Source: an uncultured Collinsella sp.
GTDB lineage: Bacteria; Actinomycetota; Coriobacteriia; Coriobacteriales; Coriobacteriaceae
Assembly (NCBI GenBank): GCA_900541185.1
Contig: UQIQ01000003.1
Coordinates: forward strand, 1-62,001
Direction: 5' to 3'
Length of the DNA stretch: 62,001 nucleotides
How positions within the stretch are numbered: the first letter of the stretch is position 1; each line of letters opens with the position of its first letter. Positions 15,425 to 24,455 of this stretch are shown here, in pieces. Below the pieces are notes generated by a model. It was not told the origin of the DNA and did not search any database. It saw nothing but the letters and a program-made list of their open reading frames with translations. The position numbers were made by a program, and so were the translations under genes.

Positions 15425-17589
15425 TACGACCCACCGCCCAGAGCGCCAACCAGCGTGGCGACATCGACGGTGAGTGGGATGGAGCCGCCGCCGGGCAGAG
15501 GAATCTCCGCAAGCGTGAACACCGTACCGCTGATGGTGCGTTCGACTTGATATTCCAACGCCTCGCAAAGCGCCTTGGGATCGGTCACGCCCAACGGAAT
15601 ACTTCGCAGCTTGTCTTGCGCTTGAGAGAGACCGGCAATGTCAGACCCCGGACTCTTAATGACGTTGGCGGAATCGGTCAGCACTGGCTTTCGCAGGCGC
15701 AAGTCGCACGGTTCCAGACCCGACGCCGCCACGGACGCCGAAACGGTATCGCCGAGCCACGATGCGATGGAGCCCAACGCGCCGCTGCCCCCTCCTAGGC
15801 CTTTAATCATCTCGCCCATAAGTTCGTCGGCCGAACCTTGGATATCACCGTATCCCACAAGCAGCCGTCCCCAAACATCCATGACGCCGTCGAGCACGCC
15901 GGCAACGCCGCCCGAGCGTTCCTTCAATGCCGAGAAAAATCGCGAAAGCACGTTGTTTTGCGCCGTCGCCTCATCGGGCGCCAGCACCGCGGCAGAGATG
16001 GCACCGCGATCGCCAAGCCTGACTGCCGTGTTAAACGAAGAGTTGAGCTCATCGGGGCTCGAGATGGCACCCGAAACCGCAAAGGCAACCACGCCGTTGC
16101 GACCGGGCGGAGCGATACGCGGACGCTCGCCCGAAAGCGCTTTAATGGCCTGGTCAAACGCATTGCTCGCACGGTCGGCCTCATCCTCGGTCTGACGCAT
16201 GAGCTCAAGTTCTTTGTTCCGACATTTGACGTATTCCTCCAAGGCCTTTTTGAACTCGTCGAAGTGATATTCGAAGCCGTTTTCGATAGAGGTTGAAGGC
16301 GCCGCAACAGCACCAAGCGACAAAACGCCAAAATGGCATTTGCTGCATTTATCCTGTCCATCGTAATCGGCAACCGAAGCAAATCCGCTCGGCGTCCCTT
16401 TCTTATAGTTAGGGCAGGTCGTCCCGTAATGCAGATACGCCTTGTCATCGTTCACGCTCGTCGGCCACACCGCATCGGTATAGAGTTCCGTCGCCCGAAC
16501 CTCATCAGAGTTGCGCGGCAGCAGCGGAATATAGGAGGAAACCCTGTCTCCGTTCTCGGTTATATGTGCCCGATCGACCTCCGCGCTCGCATAGGTATAA
16601 AACGCCTTACGCGCCGCAGACTCTGCCTTCATCTCGACACTCGAGCCGTGGGGCTTCTCATTTGTCAGACGCCAATGGTAGTAGTCCTTCGCGCGATCAA
16701 GGGCAACTTGGGGCTCCCACGTAACGCTCGATGAGTAATGCGGATTTTGAACACCGGAGAGATCCGTTAGGCTTTTCGCACGCTCCCACATGCAAGAACA
16801 GCTGCCGACCGAGCCCTTGTCAGACCCACCACAATCCGCCAGCCAAGCACGCTCTTTAGCCTTCGCCGTGTCCTCAGAAGCCTTCCGCAGCTCCTCGGCC
16901 GCACACTCTAAATCATCTGATGTGTCTTTAATGGCATCGGTCGAGATCTCGGACCCCTCGAGCGCAGCGAAGTCAGACTCGGATGTCCTGGGCACGGCAA
17001 GCGCCGTACCGGTATAGGTCACACTATCGGTATCCTGCGCCGACACCGCCTGCGTGGCACGCGCGGCGATCAGATACGGCAGAGCCGTCTCGATTTTCTG
17101 TAAGCCTTCCGATGCGCTTTTGGCAAACTTGTTGCGCGTTTTAATGATCTCAATCCCGGTGTCGACCATATTGCCGGCAACCGGCTCGGCACCCGGGATG
17201 AGGATGGCGACCAGGCCCGTCCCGATCGTGGCAAACCCCGCCAGCCCCAGACTCAAGATGCTCGCATCAACCACCGTGGCAGCCGTGTTATAGGACGACA
17301 CTACGTTGGCACCCGCCAGCGCGCCGCTATCAGCCGCCACCTGGGTATCCCCGGCACGCGACATGCTCCATATCGCCACGGTCGACGAAAACAGCAGCGT
17401 GAGCACCACCAAGATGACCACCGCAGAGGAGAGCGTGGTGTAGGCACCGTCTTCGATAAACAGGTCGATACCGGCTCGACCCATAAAGCCGCCTCGTTTG
17501 CGGAGAGCGCCTGGTCGACGGCGGGCCGCAAACCCTTGCGTCACCCGCAACAGGCAGCGCCTAATCCCATGCAGCAATCCACGAATCAT
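15424..17589 (-). CDS. large TadG-like extracellular pilus-associated protein
   Basis: The 721-aa product has an N-terminal membrane segment (LSSAVVILVVLTLLFSSTVAIW) followed by AADSGALAGANVV, the signature stretch after the TM of TadG-like proteins. The rest should be extracytoplasmic, with long E/A/K helical regions and a cysteine cluster (LADCGGSDKGSVGSCSCMW, TTCPNYKKG, KCSKCHFG) that may bind metal or form disulfides. The ATG at 17589 has GGAGGGAG upstream and overlaps the tadE stop by 29 nt. TadG proteins of this type are anchors or tip proteins. Adhesion is plausible but not shown. Confidence 0.82.
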   Translation of the reverse strand: MIRGLLHGIRRCLLRVTQGFAARRRPGALRKRGGFMGRAGIDLFIEDGAYTTLSSAVVILVVLTLLFSSTVAIWSMSRAGDTQVAADSGALAGANVVSSYNTAATVVDASILSLGLAGFATIGTGLVAILIPGAEPVAGNMVDTGIEIIKTRNKFAKSASEGLQKIETALPYLIAARATQAVSAQDTDSVTYTGTALAVPRTSESDFAALEGSEISTDAIKDTSDDLECAAEELRKASEDTAKAKERAWLADCGGSDKGSVGSCSCMWERAKSLTDLSGVQNPHYSSSVTWEPQVALDRAKDYYHWRLTNEKPHGSSVEMKAESAARKAFYTYASAEVDRAHITENGDRVSSYIPLLPRNSDEVRATELYTDAVWPTSVNDDKAYLHYGTTCPNYKKGTPSGFASVADYDGQDKCSKCHFGVLSLGAVAAPSTSIENGFEYHFDEFKKALEEYVKCRNKELELMRQTEDEADRASNAFDQAIKALSGERPRIAPPGRNGVVAFAVSGAISSPDELNSSFNTAVRLGDRGAISAAVLAPDEATAQNNVLSRFFSALKERSGGVAGVLDGVMDVWGRLLVGYGDIQGSADELMGEMIKGLGGGSGALGSIASWLGDTVSASVAASGLEPCDLRLRKPVLTDSANVIKSPGSDIAGLSQAQDKLRSIPLGVTDPKALCEALEYQVERTISGTVFTLAEIPLPGGGSIPLTVDVATLVGALGGGS

Positions 17590-18097
17590 AATCTCCCTCC
17601 AGCCATTCGGGACGCGATTGATACGAGACATCGACTTTGAGCTCAACGTAGCCGCCCTCGGCGGTACCACCCATAGCCTGCGCAAACGCACCGATCATAG
17701 GCAACGGCTTGACCTCGCCGGAAACGGACACGGACGAGACGCCACCCGCACCGGCCCGGCCAAGCTCGATATCCCACGACAACGGCCCGCCGGCATGAAA
17801 GATCGAAACGTTGGGCACTGCGGCAAGTCGGCGGCGGGTGAACTCCTTAAGATCGTCGTCCTCCGCCGTCGTCGTGGTCATGAGCCGCGCGGTCTCGGCG
17901 GCGGCAGACTCCATGACCGCGCGCGTATAGAGCAGGCACACCGGTTGCAGCGCGAGAAGGATGAGTGCCAGAAACGTCGGCAGCAAAAAAGCGGCCTCGA
18001 CCGTAGACTGCGCCCGGTCCTCGCGCGCGGCATCAATACAACGCGATGTCCTTAGCGGCCGCAGCGGCGTCGATAACCGACGTCGAGGCAACGCCAT
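17561..18097 (-). CDS. TadE-like pseudopilin
   Basis: The core REDRAQSTVEAAFLLPTFLALILLALQPVCLLYTRAVMESAAAETARL is a clear TadE prepilin helix followed by the conserved A-A-E-T-A-R-L helix, then a beta-rich extracellular domain. The start is uncertain: the nearest in-frame ATG is 18097, inside the preceding small gene, with only a weak ribosome site. The conserved part begins near 18035, where only an ATT codon would serve. Stop-to-start coupling with the upstream gene is likely either way. Confidence 0.82.
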   Translation of the reverse strand: MALPRRRLSTPLRPLRTSRCIDAAREDRAQSTVEAAFLLPTFLALILLALQPVCLLYTRAVMESAAAETARLMTTTTAEDDDLKEFTRRRLAAVPNVSIFHAGGPLSWDIELGRAGAGGVSSVSVSGEVKPLPMIGAFAQAMGGTAEGGYVELKVDVSYQSRPEWLEGDYDSWIAAWD

Positions 18098-18251
18098 GGG
18101 ATGCCGCCCGCTCAACCAGCGCCGCCAAGCGTCCATCGGTGCCAGCACGCCAAAGCCCCGCGATCGCCAGCACGATGGAAAGCAGCGCCACCGTGACGAT
18201 GGCGTATTCCACAGTCGCTTGGGCAACCTCTTCACGCAGAACGCCATGCAT
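18033..18251 (-). CDS. small Flp/TadE-like prepilin, 72 aa
   Basis: The 72-aa protein begins MHGVLREEVAQATVEYAIVTVALLSIVLAIAGLW, a short charged leader followed by the T-V-E-Y motif and a hydrophobic helix as in Flp-family prepilins, which TadV-type peptidases cut before the hydrophobic stretch. The tail is alanine-rich. It lies between the 187-aa membrane protein and TadE in the same operon. It is a second pilin-like subunit besides Flp. Confidence 0.82.
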   Translation of the reverse strand: MHGVLREEVAQATVEYAIVTVALLSIVLAIAGLWRAGTDGRLAALVERAASHGVASTSVIDAAAAAKDIALY

Positions 18252-18252
18252 T

Positions 18253-18816
18253 TCACGATCCCTCCTTTGAGCTTATTGTTTGCGGGACCAGACGCACGGC
18301 GCGCAGACGACACGAAGCGTCGCCAGCATCCGCGGCAACCGTCACCATATCGACCCAGCCGCGCCCATCGCGCACGATGGCGCCCCACACGTTGCCCTTA
18401 ATATCGAGATAGCCGCTCAGGGCGAGCTGGGCCGTTGGCACCTCGCGGTAGGCGCGTAACATATTCGCCGCTGCCTCGGTCATCGGTCGGTCCTCGGACC
18501 ATGCAAGCCGGACCGCAATCGCGTTGTCCTCAGGCGAATCCGTCGCAGTGCCAGACCGCTTGTCGAGCGTCCGCAGAAAGGTTTGCGCTGTGACAGCGAC
18601 ATCCGAATCGTCCGCATCTCGCATCTCATCTTTTTGAGACGCCACCGCCGAATCTGAGCCCGAATCGAAGGCGGCCCCAGGACGCTGCTGCCGCGCGGCG
18701 TTAAGCCCCCAAAGCACCGCCGCTATCGCCACGGTCAGGCAAGCAAACACCAGCAGCACCCCGATGGGACGCTCGCCCTCTACAGGCTGTTGATGCCCTC
18801 GCTGATAGCGTTCCAT
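18253..18816 (-). CDS. single-pass membrane protein in the Tad operon, 187 aa
   Basis: After a basic head there is one transmembrane helix (IGVLLVFACLTVAIAAVLWGL, residues about 18-38), then an acidic linker and a soluble domain with LALSGYLDIKGNVWGAIVRDGRGWVDMVTVAADAG. I do not recognise the family. It overlaps the end of flp by 37 nt and precedes the small prepilin by one base. The topology places the soluble domain outside. It may be an accessory assembly component. Confidence 0.75.
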   Translation of the reverse strand: MERYQRGHQQPVEGERPIGVLLVFACLTVAIAAVLWGLNAARQQRPGAAFDSGSDSAVASQKDEMRDADDSDVAVTAQTFLRTLDKRSGTATDSPEDNAIAVRLAWSEDRPMTEAAANMLRAYREVPTAQLALSGYLDIKGNVWGAIVRDGRGWVDMVTVAADAGDASCRLRAVRLVPQTISSKEGS

Positions 18817-19013
18817 AGATCTTGGACCTTGCCTTTAAATGCAACGATGGCAATAATCGCGATCACCACGAGCACGCCCACCAAAATGGCGTACTCGGTG
18901 GTACCCTGCGCGCTCTCCTCCCGCAACAGCTCCTTGGCATGCTGGCGAGCGCGGATCGCCCGGCAAAAAGCCCAGTTCCAAGCCTTGTCAGCAACTTCGA
19001 CCATCGTGTTCAT
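18780..19013 (-). CDS. flp: Flp-type major pilin
   Basis: The 77-aa product has the leader MNTMVEVADKAW...ELLREE, the processing motif SAQGTTEYAILVGVLVVIAIIAIVAF and a short C-terminal helix (KGKVQDLWNAISEGINSL). This is the classic Flp/Fap architecture with Glu at position +5 of the mature pilin. GGGAGG precedes the ATG. It follows tadC by 10 bases. It is likely the major subunit of the pilus built by this operon. Confidence 0.93.
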   Translation of the reverse strand: MNTMVEVADKAWNWAFCRAIRARQHAKELLREESAQGTTEYAILVGVLVVIAIIAIVAFKGKVQDLWNAISEGINSL

Positions 19014-19023
19014 GTATTCCTCC

Positions 19024-19665
19024 CTACATCATCCCGCCTGCTCCCAGCAGCGGGCCCAATATGGACAGAAGCAACGCCGGCAAGATGAGCGTGCCGGTGG
19101 GAATCAGCAGCTTGACGGGCGCACGCTCGATCTCACGCTCGACCGCGGCGCGATGAGCCGCACGGATCTCGCGACTTTGAGCGGCCAGCGTCTCGGCAAG
19201 TGGGGCACCCAGGGCGAGCGCCTGCCCCACCGTGATGGCAAAGGTCTCGAGCGCTCGCACGTCCAGGTCGCGCGCGGCGGCCAACAACTCGTCCTCACGC
19301 GTGCCCACGCCCACCTGCCACGCCATGCAGGCCCGCTCAAGTCGAAGAGCCAGCACTGACCGGCGGTTGGCACAGAAAATCTCAAGCGCCGCATCAAACG
19401 AAAGACCGGCCGAAAGACCCAAGCGCACAACATCGATCATCTCGGACACTTCGCCGAGCGACACTCGCGCCGGGCTGCCCGCTCCAACCGCGCCCTTCAC
19501 TCGCGCGGTCAGAGCATCGACCACCGAGCGACCCGCGGCAGCGACCAGCACCGCCTCGCGCTTGCAGGCCCCTGCGATCTTGCGTGCATCCGCCCGATCC
19601 AAACCCGTCGCGACAAATACACTCAGGGCGCATAGGCAAGCCGCAACTGCAACCGGGGCGCTCAT
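19024..19665 (-). CDS. tadC: Tad pilus inner-membrane platform protein TadC
   Basis: The 213-aa product has an N-terminal TM (APVAVAACLCALSVFVATGL), a cytoplasmic T2SF-like helical domain (VSLGEVSEMIDVVRLGLSAGLSFDAALEIFC...ALGAPLAETLAAQSREIRAAHRAAVEREIERAPVKLL) and two C-terminal hydrophobic helices. It pairs with TadB as the membrane platform for the TadA ATPase. The start overlaps the tadB stop (ATGA). It is shorter than classical TadC, as is common for actinobacterial Tad loci. Confidence 0.9.
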   Translation of the reverse strand: MSAPVAVAACLCALSVFVATGLDRADARKIAGACKREAVLVAAAGRSVVDALTARVKGAVGAGSPARVSLGEVSEMIDVVRLGLSAGLSFDAALEIFCANRRSVLALRLERACMAWQVGVGTREDELLAAARDLDVRALETFAITVGQALALGAPLAETLAAQSREIRAAHRAAVEREIERAPVKLLIPTGTLILPALLLSILGPLLGAGGMM

Positions 19666-20597
19666 AGCTCCACCCGCATAATGCGCCGGATAACCACCAG
19701 GGCAACGGCGTTGAGGGCAAGACCCAGCACCACAGCGCCCGCGCCGGCAGGCATCGCAAGACCGCGACGAAAATCTGCCGAAAGCAGCGCCAACACCGCG
19801 CACATGCCCGCCGGCATCGCCGCGACCATATGCGCCGACATGCGAGCCTGCGACGTCTTGACATCCAGGCGGCGCTTGAGCTCAATGCGCTCCCCCACCA
19901 TGCTCGACGCCTCGGACAGTAAGTCGGCAAGCGGAGCACCGGTGCGCTGAGACACCTTAAGCGCCAAGGTCACAAGCGAAAGACCGGGGGCGTCGATGCG
20001 CGCGAGCAAGTCATCGAGCGCATCGGTCGCCGAGATGCCGCAATCGATCGCCGCCGCCACCCGCAAAAACTCGGTATGCACCGGCTCTTGCGCATGAGCG
20101 CCCACAAAGCGCATGCCCTGGGCCAGCGAATGTCCCGAGGCAAGCGACATGGAAAGTGCGGTAAACGCCTCGGGCATGGCCTCTTCTACATCGTGTTGCT
20201 CGCGCCGGCTCTCAAAGCCGTCCCGAGCGGCGCCAGCAGCAATCGGAGCAACAAGTCCCAAGGCAAATCCGAAGGGCGATAACGACACCATCGTTAGTAA
20301 AACGCAGCAGACACCGCTCGATAGCAGCAGAAACGCCAAACGCCCCGAAGCATCTTCGATCACGAGGCCAAGGCGATGCGCCGGAGCCAGCGATGCCCAC
20401 GAACGGGCGATCTTTTTCAGCAGATCGTTTTCCACCAGCTCACGCGGCAGCTTCTCCGCCGCCATCTCGAGCGCCTGACGCGCCAGCTCCGCCGGCGGCA
20501 CCTGCGGCACCTGCGGCACACGAGGTTCCGCCCCGCACGCCGTCGCAACAGAAAACCCTGCCAAACCCCCTACGACGAAGGGCACAGCGACCTCCAT
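19662..20597 (-). CDS. tadB: Tad pilus inner-membrane platform protein TadB
   Basis: The 311-aa product has an N-terminal hydrophobic stretch, a TM pair around residues 88-120, the T2SF cytoplasmic domain (EEAMPEAFTALSMSLASGHSLAQGMRFV, VSQRTGAPLADLLSEASSMVGERIELKRRLDVKTSQARMSAHMV) and two terminal TM helices. It forms the assembly platform with TadC. It overlaps tadA by 28 nt. Confidence 0.92.
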   Translation of the reverse strand: MEVAVPFVVGGLAGFSVATACGAEPRVPQVPQVPPAELARQALEMAAEKLPRELVENDLLKKIARSWASLAPAHRLGLVIEDASGRLAFLLLSSGVCCVLLTMVSLSPFGFALGLVAPIAAGAARDGFESRREQHDVEEAMPEAFTALSMSLASGHSLAQGMRFVGAHAQEPVHTEFLRVAAAIDCGISATDALDDLLARIDAPGLSLVTLALKVSQRTGAPLADLLSEASSMVGERIELKRRLDVKTSQARMSAHMVAAMPAGMCAVLALLSADFRRGLAMPAGAGAVVLGLALNAVALVVIRRIMRVEL

Positions 20598-21898
20598 TCG
20601 TCCACCTCCTCTTGTGTGAGCGTCCCCGACCGCAGGCCTTCTGCAATAAACGGCGGCTCGCGGTCAAGCGTCCAGGTGCGCTCGGCGGCATCGAAAGTCA
20701 CATAGCGCTCGAGCTCTACGCCGCCCGACGCGGCGCGGCGCACCCCCGAATACGAGGAGACGAAACGCCTGCCATCGGCGTGGCGCTCGGACATCACGAT
20801 ACCGTCGAGCGCCATGGCAATCTGCTCCTCGATGAGCTCGCTCGGCAGATCGATGCCATAACGTGCAAGCAACGTCAGACGCACCACGGTCTCCTGTTCT
20901 GAACCCGCATGAAGTGTGGTGAGCGACCCGTCGTGGCCCGTGTTCATGGCCTGCAACATGTCGCAGCACTCGGCACCACGCACCTCGCCCACCACGATGC
21001 GGTCGGGGCGCATGCGCAGGGCATTAGTTACTAGGTCGCGAATCGTCACCGCACCCTCACCCTCAATTGAAGCCTCGCGCGCCTCTAGGCGCACCACGTG
21101 CGGATGATGTGCAAACTTGAGCTCGGCAGAGTCCTCGATCGTCACGATGCGCTCGCCGGTGGAAATCTCACATGACAACGCGTTGAGCAGGGTGGTCTTA
21201 CCAGATCCCGTGCCTCCCGCAACCGCCAGGTCCTGTCGCAGCGACACCGCGCACGACAGCAGCTGCGCATACCAAAGCGGCAGCGACCCCAGCCCCACAA
21301 GCTCGTCCAGCGAGCAGATGCGGTCCGAGAACTTTCGGATGGTGAGAATCGGTCCGTCAATCGCCACAGGCGGAATCACCGCGTTGACGCGATAGCCCGT
21401 TTTGAGGCGGGCGTTGACGATGGGGCTGCGCTCGTCGATACGGCGGCCAAGTGGCGAGATGATACGGTCGATAAGCACACGGATCTGCTCATCATCCTCA
21501 AACGCATGCTCGATGGGGTGCAAGACGCCGCCGCGTTCAAAGAAAGCCGAGCGGCAGCCGTTAATCATGATCTCGGTAACGGTGTCGTCCTCGATGAGCG
21601 GCTGCAGCGGTCCCAGGCCCACCACGTCATCTAGAATCTCGTCGATGATGGTCTCACGCTCAGGCGTCGCCAAGTCGGTCGGCTCTTCCACGTTGAGCGC
21701 CGCTTCCACCGCCGGACGCAGCTCAGAGCGGGCAAGGGCCGGGTCGACGTAGGCACTGATGCGCGCCACCTCGTCGTAGCCCATGCGGTCCATCACCGCA
21801 CGCTTGGTGCGGCGTTTAACGGCACGGTGGCGTCCCGCATCAACGGGAGCAGCCGCGGCGGCCGCGCCGGCGGCTTTAATCCTCGTCTGCAAACTCAT
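20570..21898 (-). CDS. tadA: Tad pilus assembly ATPase TadA/CpaF
   Basis: This secretion ATPase powers pilus assembly at the cytoplasmic face. The 442-aa product has the N-terminal helical domain, TVTEIMINGCRSAFFERGG, Walker A GGTGSGKT (228-235), an ASP-box-like stretch after EDSAELKFAHHPHVVRLE, Walker B-type DRIVVGEVRGAE and the His box MNTGHDGSLTTLHAG, all diagnostic for the CpaF family. It lies between the TadZ-like gene (4-nt overlap) and tadB. Confidence 0.96.
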   Translation of the reverse strand: MSLQTRIKAAGAAAAAAPVDAGRHRAVKRRTKRAVMDRMGYDEVARISAYVDPALARSELRPAVEAALNVEEPTDLATPERETIIDEILDDVVGLGPLQPLIEDDTVTEIMINGCRSAFFERGGVLHPIEHAFEDDEQIRVLIDRIISPLGRRIDERSPIVNARLKTGYRVNAVIPPVAIDGPILTIRKFSDRICSLDELVGLGSLPLWYAQLLSCAVSLRQDLAVAGGTGSGKTTLLNALSCEISTGERIVTIEDSAELKFAHHPHVVRLEAREASIEGEGAVTIRDLVTNALRMRPDRIVVGEVRGAECCDMLQAMNTGHDGSLTTLHAGSEQETVVRLTLLARYGIDLPSELIEEQIAMALDGIVMSERHADGRRFVSSYSGVRRAASGGVELERYVTFDAAERTWTLDREPPFIAEGLRSGTLTQEEVDEWRSLCPSS

Positions 21899-23547
21899 CG
21901 CGAATCACCCTCACGCGACCAGGGAAGACGGATGCGCGGGCGCTCGGTGCGGGTCGCGCGGTCAGCGACCATATCGCTCCAAGGACCAATGGCGCAGCCC
22001 AGCTCCACGAGCATCTCGCGCGTGGCCTCGCGCACGCTGGTCGCAAAAGCGCTCGTCTGACCCACTGCCTCGTCGGCGCGACCGAATGCCATGAGCGCGG
22101 CCAAGTCCTGGCCGCCATCGGCAATGCGAATCTTGGAGCTCAGTGCGCAGACAATCTCAAAGCGCATGGCGACGTCCTCGTCGGCACCGCGCGCACCAAA
22201 CCGGTTGAACACGGCGCTCATGCGCGTGCGCGGCACGCCCACACGGCTCGCCAGCTCAATGACGCGCGAAGCGGATGTCGCGGACGATACCGCCGCATCG
22301 CCTACGACCAGGCAACGGTCGCTCGCCGCCACCGCGGCGGCCACGGCATCGCCCCAAAAGACCGAGGTGTCGACAAAGACCACGTCGGATTCGCGGCGCA
22401 AAACATCGAGCAATAGCTCCACCGGACGTGCCATGAGCTCGGCCTTCTCGGGGGCCGCGACAGGTCCCCAGAGCGTGACGCCCGGGGCGACGCGCATCGA
22501 TGCGGCCACGATATCCGGCTCGGCAAGTGCGCCCGCCGCCGACGGCTCGATAAGCGTCGCCATATCGTGCGGGGCATCGACACCCAGCAGATCGTATAGG
22601 TTTCCAAACATGAGGTCCAAGTCGAGCACAGCGGCACGCAAACCCAACAGCGACGCCGCATGCGCCATGGTGGCAACGATCGTCGACTTGCCGCAACCGC
22701 CCGAACCCGAAACGGCGCAGACGACCGGTGCCCGACGCGATGGAACCGAAGCGTCCGCCGACAGCGCGGGGGCTGACGGTGCAGGAACCGGCGACACGGA
22801 CGCGGGCGACAACATCCCCGTCTCCCCCGCCGCGGTCACGCGCTGAGCCCAAGCCGGCATGGCAGGCTGCCCGGGCTGCGGTTCCGAAGCCAAAGACGCA
22901 GCGGCACACGGCTCGCCAGCCCCAGCAAAACCCTCGACCTCGTCGAGCTCATCGGCCAGATTTACGCCGTGCACGTATCCCATATCTTCAGCCAGAACGT
23001 CATCGCCATACGGTACCGGCCCTCCAGCGTCATCGTATGCAAGGGGGTCCCGGGGGCGCCGACCATGCTCGGCTTCCGCTTTTCCACATTCATCAACACG
23101 CGGGCCTCTTGTAGCGCGAGGCGCCCCGGGTTCCCTATCAGCAAAAGCATCGGGCTCAATCGTCATGCGCCGATCGGAATCAACCGTTCCCTCGCCCGCG
23201 CGCCCGTTGCCGCACAAACTGTGCGCAGCGATGACCTCGGTCGCCCCCGCGCGAAACAGCCCTTCGATATCCGACGGGTCAAGCGTCTCGATCAACACGA
23301 CGACGCGACTCACACGGCCCTCGGCCGTCAGGCGCGCAACGGTCTTCCGCACGTCTTCGGTATCGAACAGAGATGCCGCGATGATGGCGGCACCGCGGCG
23401 CGAGGGAAACGCCCGCGCCATGGATACCAGCCCGTCCAGATCCCCCACGCGAAGCACCTGCGCGCCCACATCGCGACCCTCGACTTCCTGCTGTAGCAGC
23501 CCGTAATCGCCGCACGCGCAGCACGCAAGCCAGATCGCCTTCATCAC
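21895..23547 (-). CDS. TadZ/CpaE-like P-loop localisation protein
   Basis: The 550-aa product has a degenerate receiver-like N-terminal domain (about 1-110), a long low-complexity acidic and proline-rich linker (about 120-270) and a MinD/ParA-type ATPase with a deviant Walker A (GSGGCGKST, 281-289), DLDLMFGNLYDLLG and VFVDTSVFWGDAVAAAVAASDRCLVVGD. TadZ/CpaE proteins mark the site of pilus assembly, usually the pole. It is coupled to cpaB and tadA by 4-nt overlaps. Confidence 0.9.
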   Translation of the reverse strand: MMKAIWLACCACGDYGLLQQEVEGRDVGAQVLRVGDLDGLVSMARAFPSRRGAAIIAASLFDTEDVRKTVARLTAEGRVSRVVVLIETLDPSDIEGLFRAGATEVIAAHSLCGNGRAGEGTVDSDRRMTIEPDAFADREPGAPRATRGPRVDECGKAEAEHGRRPRDPLAYDDAGGPVPYGDDVLAEDMGYVHGVNLADELDEVEGFAGAGEPCAAASLASEPQPGQPAMPAWAQRVTAAGETGMLSPASVSPVPAPSAPALSADASVPSRRAPVVCAVSGSGGCGKSTIVATMAHAASLLGLRAAVLDLDLMFGNLYDLLGVDAPHDMATLIEPSAAGALAEPDIVAASMRVAPGVTLWGPVAAPEKAELMARPVELLLDVLRRESDVVFVDTSVFWGDAVAAAVAASDRCLVVGDAAVSSATSASRVIELASRVGVPRTRMSAVFNRFGARGADEDVAMRFEIVCALSSKIRIADGGQDLAALMAFGRADEAVGQTSAFATSVREATREMLVELGCAIGPWSDMVADRATRTERPRIRLPWSREGDSR

Positions 23548-24203
23548 TCGTCGCCTCCGCTCTTTTTGCCGCGCGCCGTGGCGGGAATCGTCAAGCTGAC
23601 CGTTCCCTTGCCCGATGCCCCCAGCAGTTCCTTGACGTCTTCGGGGTCAGCCGCCAGCGTCACCCATTCGATCTTGCCCTCGCGCGTGGCACCGGAATCC
23701 TCACTGGTATCGATCACGTACGCGCCGCACAACCGATCGGTTACGCCGTCTTTTTGCACATACACATCCACGTAGCTGCCCACGCCCGTAGCACCGCCGA
23801 CCGAGTGCTCGGCATCGACCGCCACCGAAACGGCGACCTTGCCCTTAGGCACCTCGAGCTTGTGGCTCTCGGCCTTGGTGTAGACATTGCAGATCACGGC
23901 GTTTTTGGGAATACGCGAAGTCGTCACGTCGCCGCGCACCTGGCGCAGCTCGGTCGCCGCGTCACGCGGCAGCAGACTTGTCAGCCATTCCTGGGTTATG
24001 ACATTGGTCTCATCGAGGGTCTCGCCCACATCGATATCGCGCGCCGCGACGCATACCTCGACGCGATCGCCACCGTACTTGGCCAAGGTCTCAGCCTGGA
24101 CCTGTTCGGCTTGCGAGCGGATCGACGAGCCGTAAACCATGCAGAGCAGAGCAGCGAGCACGCCCGCGACCAGACTGATGGCGATGCGCTTGCTCTTGTT
24201 CAC
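23544..24203 (-). CDS. cpaB: CpaB/RcpC-like SAF-domain pilus protein
   Basis: The 219-aa product has an N-terminal TM (RIAISLVAGVLAALLCMVYG) and a periplasm-facing SAF domain (VEVCVAARDIDVGETLDETNVITQEWL), then a beta-rich CpaB C-terminal part (KGKVAVSVAVDAEHSVGGATGVGSYVDVYVQ). It starts at GTG, chosen because AGAGGAG lies six bases upstream; an ATG at 24218 contains that site. It is first gene of the twelve-gene Tad operon. Confidence 0.9.
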   Translation of the reverse strand: MNKSKRIAISLVAGVLAALLCMVYGSSIRSQAEQVQAETLAKYGGDRVEVCVAARDIDVGETLDETNVITQEWLTSLLPRDAATELRQVRGDVTTSRIPKNAVICNVYTKAESHKLEVPKGKVAVSVAVDAEHSVGGATGVGSYVDVYVQKDGVTDRLCGAYVIDTSEDSGATREGKIEWVTLAADPEDVKELLGASGKGTVSLTIPATARGKKSGGDE

Positions 24204-24313
24204 GGCCGCTCCTCTCATGGCAGTGCCGGGCGAATGCCCGTACCACCATTGTCTGGGCGGTCAGAGTGCAAAGCGGCGCAATCGCGATCTTGGTTTTCGA
24301 TGTCAAACCAATC

Positions 24314-24365
24314 GCTGACCAAAAGCTGACCAGCCCGTCAAGCTCGTGGCAAGGTTTTGGTCAGC
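24314..24365. promoter_or_regulatory. inverted repeat upstream of the Tad operon
   Basis: An 11-bp perfect inverted repeat (gctgaccaaaa at 24314-24324, ttttggtcagc at 24355-24365) with a further agctgacc half-site inside lies 111 bases before the cpaB start. It could be an operator for the pilus operon. A related TGACCAAA pair lies near 60788-60815. Confidence 0.45.
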
Positions 24366-24403
24366 ACGTCAACAAACTGCATGTTTCGAGGCTTTTCCGC
24401 AGG

Positions 24404-24438
24404 AAAAAAGCCGTCTCCCGAACAGTTGGGAGACGGCT
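24404..24438 (-). terminator. terminator after rsgA
   Basis: On the minus strand AGCCGTCTCCC and GGGAGACGGCT form a perfect 11-bp stem with an 8-nt loop, followed by TTTTTT. It separates rsgA from the Tad operon. Confidence 0.92.
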
Positions 24439-24455
24439 GTCATAGGAAAAATCAA

